Virus record (IMG/VR): IMGVR_UViG_3300027541_000320
Span: 1-24,671 of that record
Strand: one strand, 5' to 3'
From: a virus
DNA: 24,671 nt
Positions 1 to 6,314 of this stretch are shown one piece after another; positions within the stretch are counted from its first letter, which is position 1, and each line of letters starts with the position of its first letter. A program made the position numbers and the translations under genes. A model generated the notes under the pieces. That model had not been told where the DNA came from. It did not search any database and was given only the letters and a program-made list of their open reading frames with translations.

Positions 1-292
1 GTGCCGCAATGGCCTGCTGTGCAGGGCCACCAGCAATGCCAAGCAATGCCTGCTGCTGGCCAATAGCGCCGACACCGGCTTCGCGGTAAGGAGAAAGCAG
101 TTTTGTGATTTCGTCAAACTGGCGACGCTGTTCTTCAATGCCAGCTTGTGCAGCACCGGCCTGAATGCCGGATGCTTCTTGTGCAGTCTCTCGGCCTTCA
201 ATCGCTCCACCAAGCGCGGAGCCAATAGTCCCACCGATAGGCCCACCAAAGATAGAGCCTGCAATGCCTCCGAGTGTACTAAGCAATCCCAT
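1..292 (-). CDS. Virion-associated protein, N-terminal part (cut by window edge)
   Basis: The first 97 codons of a gene that runs off the left edge. The protein starts with a glycine-rich hydrophobic stretch (MGLLSTLGGIAGSIFGGPIG) and continues into an Ala/Gln-rich predicted helix (GIQAGAAQAGIEEQRRQFDE) and then PYREAGVGAIGQQQALL. This layout, a Gly-rich start followed by a helix and a 'PYREAG' turn, is one I know from many phage virion proteins encoded downstream of the tail accessory genes, often treated as internal or DNA-ejection proteins. The ATG at 290-292 is preceded by GAGGTG at good distance. It is separated from the rest of the virion operon by an antisense HNH gene. Exact role unknown; P22 gp7-like ejection protein is only a positional guess. 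Confidence 0.7.
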   Translation of the reverse strand, partial: MGLLSTLGGIAGSIFGGPIGGTIGSALGGAIEGRETAQEASGIQAGAAQAGIEEQRRQFDEITKLLSPYREAGVGAIGQQQALLGIAGGPAQQAIAA

Positions 293-479
293 GTAAACAC
301 CTCAATTTTTCATTGGATGCCGCCGGGTGCACTTTACTCAGCGGCTTGATTTTCCCACAAATGCTTGCTTTTGCAAACGCCTTCCGTAAAATGGTCTGGC
401 AGCTCACCCGACGGGGGACAGGCGACTCATCACCGCTTGCTGCATCTTTCGATGGCTTTCCACTCTGATGAGGTGCGAC
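293..479. other. Intergenic stretch between virion gene and inserted HNH gene
   Basis: This stretch has no convincing gene on either strand. It holds the ribosome binding site of the leftward gene starting at 292 and, on the plus strand, a promoter candidate and the ribosome binding site (TGAGGTG) for the HNH gene that starts at 480. It is probably the upstream flank of the HNH insertion. Confidence 0.6.
365..392 (+). promoter_or_regulatory. Sigma-70-like promoter candidate for the HNH gene
   Basis: TTGCTT at 365-370 and TAAAAT at 387-392, separated by 16 bp. The -10 box matches consensus at five of six positions and the -35 at four. Transcription would start near 399 and run into the HNH gene at 480, on the strand opposite to the virion genes. 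Prediction from sequence only. Confidence 0.45.
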
Positions 480-959
480 ATGATCACACAAGACCGACTG
501 CGCGAGCTTGCGCATTACTGCCCGGAGACGGGACAGTTTACACACCTGCAGTCCAAAGGACGCAAGAAGGCTGGCATGCCTGCCGGATCGCTGCGCCGCG
601 ATGGATACGTCTACATCATGTTTGACGGTTTCCGAGGAATGGCACACCAGTTTGCGTTTCTGTACGTCACTGGCGAATGGCCTACGCAAGAGATTGACCA
701 CATAGACGGAAAAAAGGCCAACAATGCCTTTGCCAACTTGCGCCATGTCAGCAGGCAAACAAACACAGAGAACAAGCGCACGGCCAAGCGCACCAGCACT
801 ACCGGATTGCTTGGCGTGATAAGGCATCCACGTGGGTTTGTTGCTCGCATAGTCAGCGAAGGCAAGCGCAAGTATCTTGGCATCTTTGAGACGCCAGAGG
901 CTGCGCATAAGGCCTACGTTCAGGCAAAGCGAGAGTTGCATCAAGGCTGCACCATTTAG
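480..959 (+). CDS. HNH homing endonuclease with C-terminal AP2 DNA-binding domain
   Basis: A free-standing homing-type endonuclease of 159 aa. The HNH_3 core lies around residues 55-95, with H56, the DH pair at 73-74 in EIDHIDGKKANN, and N86 in ANLRHV. A linker leads to an AP2-like DNA-binding domain at about residues 107-153 (TTGLLGVIRHPRGFVARI, then KRKYLGIFETPEAAHKAY). HNH-AP2 proteins nick or cut DNA at a target site and promote their own spread. I chose the ATG at 480 because TGAGGTG lies just upstream; an in-frame ATG at 468 lacks such a site. It is antisense to the virion operon, and its stop codon overlaps the stop of the convergent gene at 956. It shares architecture with the gene at 21747-22232. 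Confidence 0.9.
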   Translation: MITQDRLRELAHYCPETGQFTHLQSKGRKKAGMPAGSLRRDGYVYIMFDGFRGMAHQFAFLYVTGEWPTQEIDHIDGKKANNAFANLRHVSRQTNTENKRTAKRTSTTGLLGVIRHPRGFVARIVSEGKRKYLGIFETPEAAHKAYVQAKRELHQGCTI

Positions 960-1354
960 TCGTCTTCGTATTCCCGTTCTTCCCACGCCTGGCATGACCT
1001 CATGTCATGACAAATGAAGTCGAACTTCTTGCAGTAGCCGCGATACCCTGCTCCATCATCCCACTGGTTGCGTGGGATTCTGTCCATTTTGGCTTGCGTC
1101 AGCGGGTCATTGAAAAAGTATTCACAATTCGAGCAGCGACGACGACGGGCCTCTTTCTCGTCCACCTGCATGGCCTTGCCAAGTGCAACCCAATAGACCT
1201 TGTTGGCCGTTGGCTCGTTGCTTGGGTTTTCAGGGCCGAGCATCCAGTCATCGATCACCACCTGGGTGTTCTTCTTGTTCTCGGCCGCTGTGATGAACGG
1301 CATGGATTCAGGCAGGCCGGTGAAGCCAGCCACCATGATCTTTGGCATTTCCAT
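956..1354 (-). CDS. Small four-cysteine phage protein (HiPIP-like spacing)
   Basis: 132 aa, starting at an ATG with AAGGAG six bases upstream; an in-frame upstream start would overlap the previous gene without a better site. The N-terminal half has no motif I know. The C-terminal half has four cysteines in the order CSNCEYF, then YRGYCKKF, then MRSCQAWEE, plus one extra Cys (FICHD). This CxxCxxF...GxC...CxxW order resembles the ligand pattern of high-potential iron-sulfur proteins and of small zinc-ribbon phage proteins. Iron-sulfur binding is an inference from spacing. It lies at the downstream end of the virion genes, 10 nt after the preceding gene. Function unknown. Confidence 0.75.
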   Translation of the reverse strand: MEMPKIMVAGFTGLPESMPFITAAENKKNTQVVIDDWMLGPENPSNEPTANKVYWVALGKAMQVDEKEARRRRCSNCEYFFNDPLTQAKMDRIPRNQWDDGAGYRGYCKKFDFICHDMRSCQAWEEREYEDD

Positions 1355-1364
1355 TGTGGTCTCC

Positions 1365-1697
1365 TTAAGTGATTTCACGGCCAGAGGCGCGGATGGTCAG
1401 GGCAGTGGCCGTGCCGGTGGTCGAGATGAATCCACCATTGGCCAGCACTTGGCCAACCAGCTCGGGGAAAGTGTAGGTCTCGTCCGGTGCAATGGCGCGG
1501 CTGTCCACGATCAGGTTGGTCGTGCCTGCGCTGCCGCCGCTGCTCACCAGGTGCACGCTGATCACGGCATTGCTGGCGCTGGTGTTGGTGGCGGTAAATT
1601 TGTCGATGATGGCCGTGCAGTTGGTGGCGGTGTATTGCGTGGTCTGCGCCGCCTCCATCTGCTTGGAGCCAATGAGGGGTTTTGCTGTGACTGCCAT
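1365..1697 (-). CDS. Small predicted virion protein, beta-rich
   Basis: 110 aa with a strong AAGGAG site upstream of the ATG. The protein is rich in Thr, Ser, Ala and Val (YTATNCTAIIDKFTATNTSA, ISVHLVSSGG), with alternating hydrophobic residues that suggest a beta-sandwich such as those in decoration or tail-surface proteins. It lacks Cys pairs, membrane segments and coiled coil. It sits 9 nt after the fibre-like gene and 10 nt before the four-cysteine protein, so it belongs to the late operon. I recognise it only as a typical podovirus structural-region protein; precise role unknown. Confidence 0.7.
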   Translation of the reverse strand: MAVTAKPLIGSKQMEAAQTTQYTATNCTAIIDKFTATNTSASNAVISVHLVSSGGSAGTTNLIVDSRAIAPDETYTFPELVGQVLANGGFISTTGTATALTIRASGREIT

Positions 1698-1706
1698 GAT
1701 TTCTCC

Positions 1707-2999
1707 TTACTGTTGGACTTGAGTGACGGTCAGAACGATGGCCGGTGCGCCTGGTGCAAATGCCGTGGCCGCCACGGTATCCACCGTCACGTTGGTGCTA
1801 TCTGCTGCAAAAGCCATCTCGACGTACTCGTTGGCGTTCAGCGAAACCGTCTCGCTCAGTGCGATTGGAATGTATCCGTTGTTTATGTCTGTGGTGACAA
1901 GACGGGCAGAGTTTGTGATCGCTGTGCCGTTCTTCTTGAACCAGACCCAGACATTCTTCGACGATGAGCTTCCGCTGGACAGCTGCACCGTTGCGTCGAA
2001 TTGGTACAGGCCAGACTGCGGAACGATGATTTGCGAAGTCGTGCCACCAATTACCACGCCGTTGCTGATCTGCGTGTTGTCAAAGGTAAGCAGGTATTCG
2101 GTGTTTGTTGCGCCAGGCGTTTGGTCGGTGGTCTTTGTGAACACGCCGTAATACTTCATCTGCTCGATGGTCGGGCGCACGAAGATCACGCCAGCCGATG
2201 CGTCGGACACGATGCAAGCGGCCAGAGGGATGACGTTGTTCGGGGCTGTTGGCTTGACGTTGGTCAGCGCTCCAGCGGTTGTCGGGCTGGCATAGAGAAT
2301 GTCGCCTGCGCTGAATGCGCTGGTGTCGAGGTCGCGCACGAAGCCCCATGTGGTGCAGTAGCCCTTCTCGCCGCTATCCGGCAGGTCATGGGTCATCACG
2401 CCGAGTATGTAGAGCGATGGGCTTGTGCCGTCGGCAAGGTACGGGGCCACCAGCAGGGCATTGGCAGTCGCGCCAGCAAAACCAACCACAGAGCCGTTCT
2501 GAATGGTCGAGCCTGTCGTATTGCCGACACGGGCGTAGACCTCTTGGCCGACCTGCTGCGTGACGCCGTAGTCCATGCCGATGTTCACGGTCTGGTCGGT
2601 TTCATTCCAGCCAAGACGACGGATGCGCGATACAAAATCAGCCGTGTTCAGGTCGATGTAGTCCGTGACTGTCGAGTTATTGTTTTCGATCACAGGCGCG
2701 GTGCTCAGCATTTCCAGAGCATTGGCAATGCGGCCGAGCGTGTCCAGTGCCTGCACGGCCTTCTGGTCTGCGTTGCCTGCATTGATGGCAGCATCTTTGG
2801 CCATGCTCACGATTTGAGCCAGCGCCTCATTCGCTGATGCGTCTGCATTTCCAGCCTCGATGCTGATGCCTTCCGTGTCAGTTGCTGGCGACACTTCGTC
2901 TGCAATCTGAAACAGGCGCTCGAATTGCCTGATCTGCTCCTGGTTTTTCAGGAACGTGGCGAGCTGGTCGCGGGTAAGGTTGAGCTTCTGCGTTGCCAT
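1707..2999 (-). CDS. Fibre-like virion structural protein with C1q-like C-terminal domain
   Basis: 430 aa. Residues about 1-100 are helical and acidic, with heptad-like Ala/Leu spacing typical of trimeric fibre stalks. The middle part (about 120-280) includes QQVGQEVYARVGNTTG, SLYILGVMTHDLPDSG and GDILYASPTTAGALTNVKP, a pattern I know from podovirus structural proteins. The last 150 residues (SGLYQFDATVQL, KNVWVWFKKNGTAI, NEYVEMAFAADS) look like a C1q/TNF-type jelly roll that often trimerises and binds receptors or covers the head. Its ATG overlaps the stop of the gp10-like gene by one base (TGATG). Likely a tail or head fibre; host-receptor binding is inferred. Confidence 0.75.
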   Translation of the reverse strand: MATQKLNLTRDQLATFLKNQEQIRQFERLFQIADEVSPATDTEGISIEAGNADASANEALAQIVSMAKDAAINAGNADQKAVQALDTLGRIANALEMLSTAPVIENNNSTVTDYIDLNTADFVSRIRRLGWNETDQTVNIGMDYGVTQQVGQEVYARVGNTTGSTIQNGSVVGFAGATANALLVAPYLADGTSPSLYILGVMTHDLPDSGEKGYCTTWGFVRDLDTSAFSAGDILYASPTTAGALTNVKPTAPNNVIPLAACIVSDASAGVIFVRPTIEQMKYYGVFTKTTDQTPGATNTEYLLTFDNTQISNGVVIGGTTSQIIVPQSGLYQFDATVQLSSGSSSSKNVWVWFKKNGTAITNSARLVTTDINNGYIPIALSETVSLNANEYVEMAFAADSTNVTVDTVAATAFAPGAPAIVLTVTQVQQ

Positions 3000-4399
3000 C
3001 AGTAGGCCAATGGCTCAATCTGAGCCTCAAGACGGATGAAAGACAGGTGCGCTTGGCTGTCGCCACGGAAACGCTGGATGCGCCAGTTGCGCATGTGACC
3101 CTGCTGGAACCACGCCAGACGCTTGCGGCTGCCAGTCGTGCCAGCGCGGATGCTGCGGTCTTGGCTCCAGGCCACGCCGTCCACGCTGTAGCTGGTCGAG
3201 ATCATGGGGTCGACGCCAAGCGCAACGCTGCCGGTCAAGCTGACCAGCTCCAGCTCATTGAAGATCGCGCCGTTGCTCTCGTTGTAGACGATCAGCGTGC
3301 CGAACTCCCAGCGCACGATCTGGCCCCAATGGCTGCTGATGTTGTCCACCAGGTAGCCGATGGCGTTGGACTGCGGATCACCGATCATCCACTTGTCGTA
3401 GGCCCAGACCAGATTCCTTGCTCGATACTGACTGAAGCCGACCTGGCTGGTGGTCAGCGTGAACCAGACGGGCTGGTTTAGCTCTGCGGTGGCAGCAGCA
3501 TCGAACACCATCGTGCGGTCAGGCAGGTGGACATACAGGTGCTGGTGGGCCTTGTCGTTGCGTGCCTCTAGCTTGACTCCAGCAAGCTGCGTCTCGGTGT
3601 AGCCGAGCAGAATCTGGTCGATTTCCTGCGTGCTTATTTTTTGAGCAGTAGCGTTCGCGCCAAGGTAGATGCCTGGCGCTTCATTGCGGCCAGAGCCGAG
3701 GAAGGCGACACTTTCCACAAATACGCAGCATCCAAACGTACCGATGACGCCTTTTGTAATCTGCGCACCATCAATGCGCTGGAATGGGAAGAACTCGCCG
3801 CCCACGTTGTCGAACACCTCGATGGTGTTGCGGTTCAGGGCATAAACCTCGTTTCGCAGCTTGAGCAGCGCCACCACTGGGTCGGGGTCGACTTCGCTGG
3901 AGCCGTACTTCAGCGGGTTGACTTGGGTCGGGTCGGACAGCTCGGTTACCACCAGGCTGGTGCCATCGGTGGTCATGAAGTAGCCGTCCACCCACACCAC
4001 GTCCAGAACGATGCCGAGGTCAGGGTCGGTCACTTGCGTGAGTGCGCCGTTCCAGTAGTAGAGACGCCCACCAGACGCAATGGCCAGGCGGTCGAAGCTG
4101 TAGTCCATCGTCACCAGGGTGTTGACGGGGCCGCCAACGTCACCCAGCACGGTCACAGCGCCATTGCTGGCCACGGTCACCAGCTTGGTTCCCATGACAC
4201 GGTAGCAGACGCCATTCCAGTTGATGCCGCCACGGTCAATGCCTGGGCCAGTGCCGTTGCCGACGATGCCGTCACCAGGACGCAGAAAACCGGCACTGAT
4301 GCCGGACTGCTTTGGGACTGGCACCAGGTTGACCGGGTACGACGTGCGCAGGTCTGGCCCGTTGTCAGCGTAGATGCCGTTGAGGATTGGAATCTGCAT
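2999..4399 (-). CDS. P22 gp10-like packaged-DNA stabilisation / tail accessory protein
   Basis: 466 aa, close to P22 gp10 (472 aa). In P22, gp10 forms a hexameric ring in the tail below gp4 and keeps packaged DNA in the head. Matching features include the opening PxLxGxYADNGPDLRTSYPVN, a beta-propeller-like series of repeats (YYWNGALTQVTDPDLG, DGYFMTTDGTSLVVTELSDP), NTIEVFDNVGG aligned with gp10 STIEYFSLTG, KGVIGTFGCC aligned with KGIAGTYCKT, and HLYVHLPDRTMVFDAAA aligned with LLIIHLPRHVLVYDAS. It lies between the DUF6321-like gene and the fibre-like gene. Upstream ribosome binding is weak (TGGTGATCC), so translation may be coupled to the preceding gene. Confidence 0.93.
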   Translation of the reverse strand: MQIPILNGIYADNGPDLRTSYPVNLVPVPKQSGISAGFLRPGDGIVGNGTGPGIDRGGINWNGVCYRVMGTKLVTVASNGAVTVLGDVGGPVNTLVTMDYSFDRLAIASGGRLYYWNGALTQVTDPDLGIVLDVVWVDGYFMTTDGTSLVVTELSDPTQVNPLKYGSSEVDPDPVVALLKLRNEVYALNRNTIEVFDNVGGEFFPFQRIDGAQITKGVIGTFGCCVFVESVAFLGSGRNEAPGIYLGANATAQKISTQEIDQILLGYTETQLAGVKLEARNDKAHQHLYVHLPDRTMVFDAAATAELNQPVWFTLTTSQVGFSQYRARNLVWAYDKWMIGDPQSNAIGYLVDNISSHWGQIVRWEFGTLIVYNESNGAIFNELELVSLTGSVALGVDPMISTSYSVDGVAWSQDRSIRAGTTGSRKRLAWFQQGHMRNWRIQRFRGDSQAHLSFIRLEAQIEPLAY

Positions 4400-4402
4400 G
4401 GA

Positions 4403-4690
4403 TCACCACTTGACCTTGTTGGCCCAATACGCTGCGCTCATCTTGCCCTTGGCAATGTTCTCAGCGTGCCTGGCCTTGAATGATTCGCGCCGGGCTTTGT
4501 CCGCCTTGGACTCGCCTTCGCGCTTCGGAGACCCGGACACGCCCTGCTGGCCAAAACGGATGGTTTTTACCTGGTCGCCAGCCTTGGCCACCACGACGTG
4601 GGACTTGGTCGGGTGCGACGGTGTGCGCTTGGGCTTGTTGTAGCCCTCGACGCCGACGCGAGCCAGACGCGGGTCTTTCTTTGTGGCCAT
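4403..4690 (-). CDS. DUF6321-like basic phage protein
   Basis: 95 aa, strongly basic. Conserved blocks are DPRLARVGVEGYNKPKRTP, HPTKSHVVVAK, IRFGQQGVSG and KARHAENIAKGKMSAAYWAN, with KVKW at the end. I know this pattern from small proteins in the structural regions of many podoviruses and cyanophages, listed as DUF6321; function is not established. The basic charge would suit DNA or capsid-lumen binding, which is inference. Its ATG overlaps the stop of the preceding gene by one base (TGATG), so translation is probably coupled. Confidence 0.85.
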   Translation of the reverse strand: MATKKDPRLARVGVEGYNKPKRTPSHPTKSHVVVAKAGDQVKTIRFGQQGVSGSPKREGESKADKARRESFKARHAENIAKGKMSAAYWANKVKW

Positions 4691-5145
4691 CAGGCAATCC
4701 TGTACCAGCTGTTCAGAGACTGCACAAAGCGCATGCGGAAGAAGTCCTCAGCGGCCAGGTTGCCGGGCACGCCGTAGGCTGCGGATGCGCCGTTCAGCGC
4801 CAGCGTGAAGCTGGTGATCTGCTGTGTGGTGGTGATCAGCACCTCAGTGCCGTCGGGCGTTTGGGTGTTCAGCGGCAGGGTGATCGTGCCAGTGGCCAAG
4901 GTTCCGGCTGGCTGGAGCAGCATCCATTGCTGCTGGCTGACAGGGGTCGGGACTGTGATGTTGAAGCCGGTGCCAGGCGTCGAGATACTGGTGGCCAGCG
5001 TCGGGGCCGCAAAGGTCTGCTGGAAGTAAGTCAGCAGCGCACCGATAGGCAGGCGTCGTGCGTCGCCGTTGTTCGGGGTGTAGACGGGAATCTGATCGCC
5101 AGGCGATGCCTGGAGCAGCAGCGGCAGTTGGTTGATTTGTGGCAT
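4690..5145 (-). CDS. Structural-region phage protein of unknown role (INQLP family)
   Basis: 151 aa with a good TGAGGA site before the ATG. It starts MPQINQLPLLLQASPGDQIP followed by VYTPNNGDARRLPIGALL, a start I know from several podovirus virion-region proteins, sometimes fused to tail fibres. The rest is beta-rich (GFNITVPTPVSQQQWMLLQP, TITLPLNTQTPDGTEVLITT) and ends FFRMRFVQSLNSWYRIA. Such domains often lie at the surface of tail or fibre proteins. It stands between the gp4-like and DUF6321-like genes. Virion protein is a reasonable inference; its precise place in the particle is unknown. Confidence 0.75.
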   Translation of the reverse strand: MPQINQLPLLLQASPGDQIPVYTPNNGDARRLPIGALLTYFQQTFAAPTLATSISTPGTGFNITVPTPVSQQQWMLLQPAGTLATGTITLPLNTQTPDGTEVLITTTQQITSFTLALNGASAAYGVPGNLAAEDFFRMRFVQSLNSWYRIA

Positions 5146-5154
5146 GGTTTGTCC

Positions 5155-5637
5155 TCAGTTGTACTCGATGGGGCCGTCCGGGCCTGCGGTGACCGGATCG
5201 ACCGGAGGACGCAGGAATGGGTTGTCGTACACGCGCCAGGGCTTGTTGCCAGCGCCAGACGGCATGGTGACGGGCATCTGCTGCGGAATGGGTGCGGTCG
5301 CACGCTGCAGCAGGGTGTTGTAGCTGTCCTTTGCCACGGCCTTGGTCTCGGGCATCACCACCTTGCCGAAGCCAGGTGCAATGCGAATAGCTGCATTCGT
5401 GATGATGGCCTCATTTGCCCAGTCAGGAACCAGCGTCGGCTCATCGAGGTCGCTGTCCTGTGGGCTGCCTGGCAGTGGGTAGCCCAGACGAATTCCTTTG
5501 CCGTTCCAGTCGGCCATCATGGCATCGATGCGACGCAAAGCCGACTGAAGTTGCTCGGATTGCAGGTCGAAGACATAGGACGCAAGGCCGATTTCCTCGA
5601 ATGCGGCTGCAACGAACTGGCGCTTGCTGTAACCCAT
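5155..5637 (-). CDS. P22 gp4-like tail accessory factor (head completion)
   Basis: 160 aa, near P22 gp4 (166 aa). In P22, gp4 is the first protein added to the portal after packaging and forms the ring that receives gp10; it also has a muramidase-like activity. Shared features: an early helix (QFVAAAFEEIGLAS), then LQSALRRIDAMMADWNGKGIRLGYPL matching gp4 [26 protein letters not shown], then NEAIITNAAIRIAPGFGKVV and the late MPVTMPSGAGN matching PSRMPTGSGN. The ATG follows CAGGAGG at ideal distance. The order coat, gp4, gp10 agrees with P22. Confidence 0.92.
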   Translation of the reverse strand: MGYSKRQFVAAAFEEIGLASYVFDLQSEQLQSALRRIDAMMADWNGKGIRLGYPLPGSPQDSDLDEPTLVPDWANEAIITNAAIRIAPGFGKVVMPETKAVAKDSYNTLLQRATAPIPQQMPVTMPSGAGNKPWRVYDNPFLRPPVDPVTAGPDGPIEYN

Positions 5638-5638
5638 A

Positions 5639-5932
5639 TCAGGCCTCCTGCTTGCTGAGTGCTTCGGTGATCATGGCCAGCAGCTTCTCGTCGCTGGTGC
5701 GCTTGGTGAACGTCAGGCCGAGTTCTTTGGCCTTCTCGATCAGCTCGATGCGGGTGGGCGCTGCGTTGTCATCTGGCACGGCCGAGACTTCAGCTGCAAC
5801 TTCCTCCAGCACCTGGGTGGCCTGCTGCGCCAGCAGACGGTGATTGATGCCGTCGATGGGGCGCGATGGCTTGCGCACCTTCACGGGCTTTTTCTTCTTC
5901 AGGTATTTCGGGGCGAGGATGTTTTCTTCCAT
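5639..5932 (-). CDS. Small phage protein with C-terminal HeH/LEM-like motif
   Basis: 97 aa. The N-terminal third is very basic (APKYLKKKKPVKVRKPSRP) and the middle is acidic Ala/Val-rich. The last 35 residues (TRIELIEKAKELGLTFTKRT followed by SDEKLLAMITEAL) fit the helix-extended loop-helix (HeH/LEM-like) motif seen at the ends of many phage structural-region proteins, which is thought to bind DNA or protein. I use the ATG at 5932, which overlaps the preceding stop as TGATG; an in-frame GTG directly before it is possible. It ends 1 nt before the gp4-like start. Function unknown. Confidence 0.75.
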   Translation of the reverse strand: MEENILAPKYLKKKKPVKVRKPSRPIDGINHRLLAQQATQVLEEVAAEVSAVPDDNAAPTRIELIEKAKELGLTFTKRTSDEKLLAMITEALSKQEA

Positions 5933-6096
5933 CACTTGGCCTTCTTTCTGGTCTTTGCTGCGGCCTTGAAAGCCTCAGCGGTTGGCGCACCTTTTGTGCC
6001 TGGCTTGCGCATGCGCTCAGGCGTCTTGCCTGCAGCCTTCTGGCGCTCAATGCGCTCACGCTTGGCGTGAATGTTGGCGTACAGGCCGGACTTCAT
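5932..6096 (-). CDS. 54-aa basic phage protein
   Basis: A short gene found by reading the minus strand between its neighbours. It encodes 54 residues starting MKSGLYANIHAKRERIERQ, then RMRKPGTKGAPTAEAF, and ending TRKKAK. The block MKSGLYANIHAKRxRI...MRKPGxKGAPTxxxF is one I know from small Lys/Arg-rich proteins in many podovirus head regions; none has a proven role. Its ATG overlaps the upstream stop as ATGA and its stop overlaps the next ATG as TGATG, which strongly supports translation in a coupled chain. Binding of nucleic acid or capsid is inferred from charge only. Confidence 0.8.
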   Translation of the reverse strand: MKSGLYANIHAKRERIERQKAAGKTPERMRKPGTKGAPTAEAFKAAAKTRKKAK

Positions 6097-6263
6097 TTCT
6101 TGGCCTTCTTTGGCGCTTTGCTGGGTTTGCCAGCAGCCTTGGCGGCTTTGGTGGCGACGTTCAAAGCGATGGCCACAGCCTGCTTTTGCGGCTTGCCAGA
6201 CTTCATTTCCTTCGAGATGTTCTTCCCGATGGACTTGCTTGAGTAACCTTTGGTCAGTGGCAT
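6093..6263 (-). CDS. 56-aa DUF6496-like basic phage protein
   Basis: A short gene directly after the coat-gene terminator, with AGGAG before its ATG. The protein starts MPLTKGYSSKSIGKNISKEM, continues KSGKPQKQAVAIALN and ends in a Lys/Ala-rich tail (KAPKKAKK). The pattern LxKGxSxKxIxxNIxxEMKxGKPQKQAVAIAL is that of the DUF6496 family, common in phage structural regions and without a known role. Its stop overlaps the next start as ATGA. It is the first of three tiny basic genes between the coat and gp4 genes. Read-through of the terminator, or a promoter I did not see, must supply its transcript. Confidence 0.85.
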   Translation of the reverse strand: MPLTKGYSSKSIGKNISKEMKSGKPQKQAVAIALNVATKAAKAAGKPSKAPKKAKK

Positions 6264-6283
6264 TTTGAGCTCCTATGCAGAAA

Positions 6284-6308
6284 GGGGGGCCGGAGCCCCC
6301 CAGTCTTT
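6284..6308 (-). terminator. GC hairpin terminator after the coat gene
   Basis: A perfect 7-bp all-GC stem: GGGGGGC at 6284-6290 and GCCCCCC at 6295-6301, with a 4-nt loop. In the leftward direction it comes 7-14 nt after the coat stop codon and is followed by TTTCTG, a short T tract, so it is probably a leaky intrinsic terminator. This placement would let the coat transcript end in excess over the downstream tail genes. Confidence 0.7.
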
Positions 6309-6314
6309 CCCGGT

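Noticed and set aside
279-995. 238-codon minus-strand open frame opposite the HNH-AP2 gene
   Set aside because: It lies entirely opposite a clear HNH gene, has no ribosome site and no familiar motif, and overlaps the real genes on both sides.
3641-4483. 280-codon plus-strand open frame opposite the gp10-like gene
   Set aside because: Its composition (His, Val, Gly, Ala, Asp-rich) is typical of antisense translation of GC-rich genes, and the minus strand encodes a clear P22 gp10 relative.
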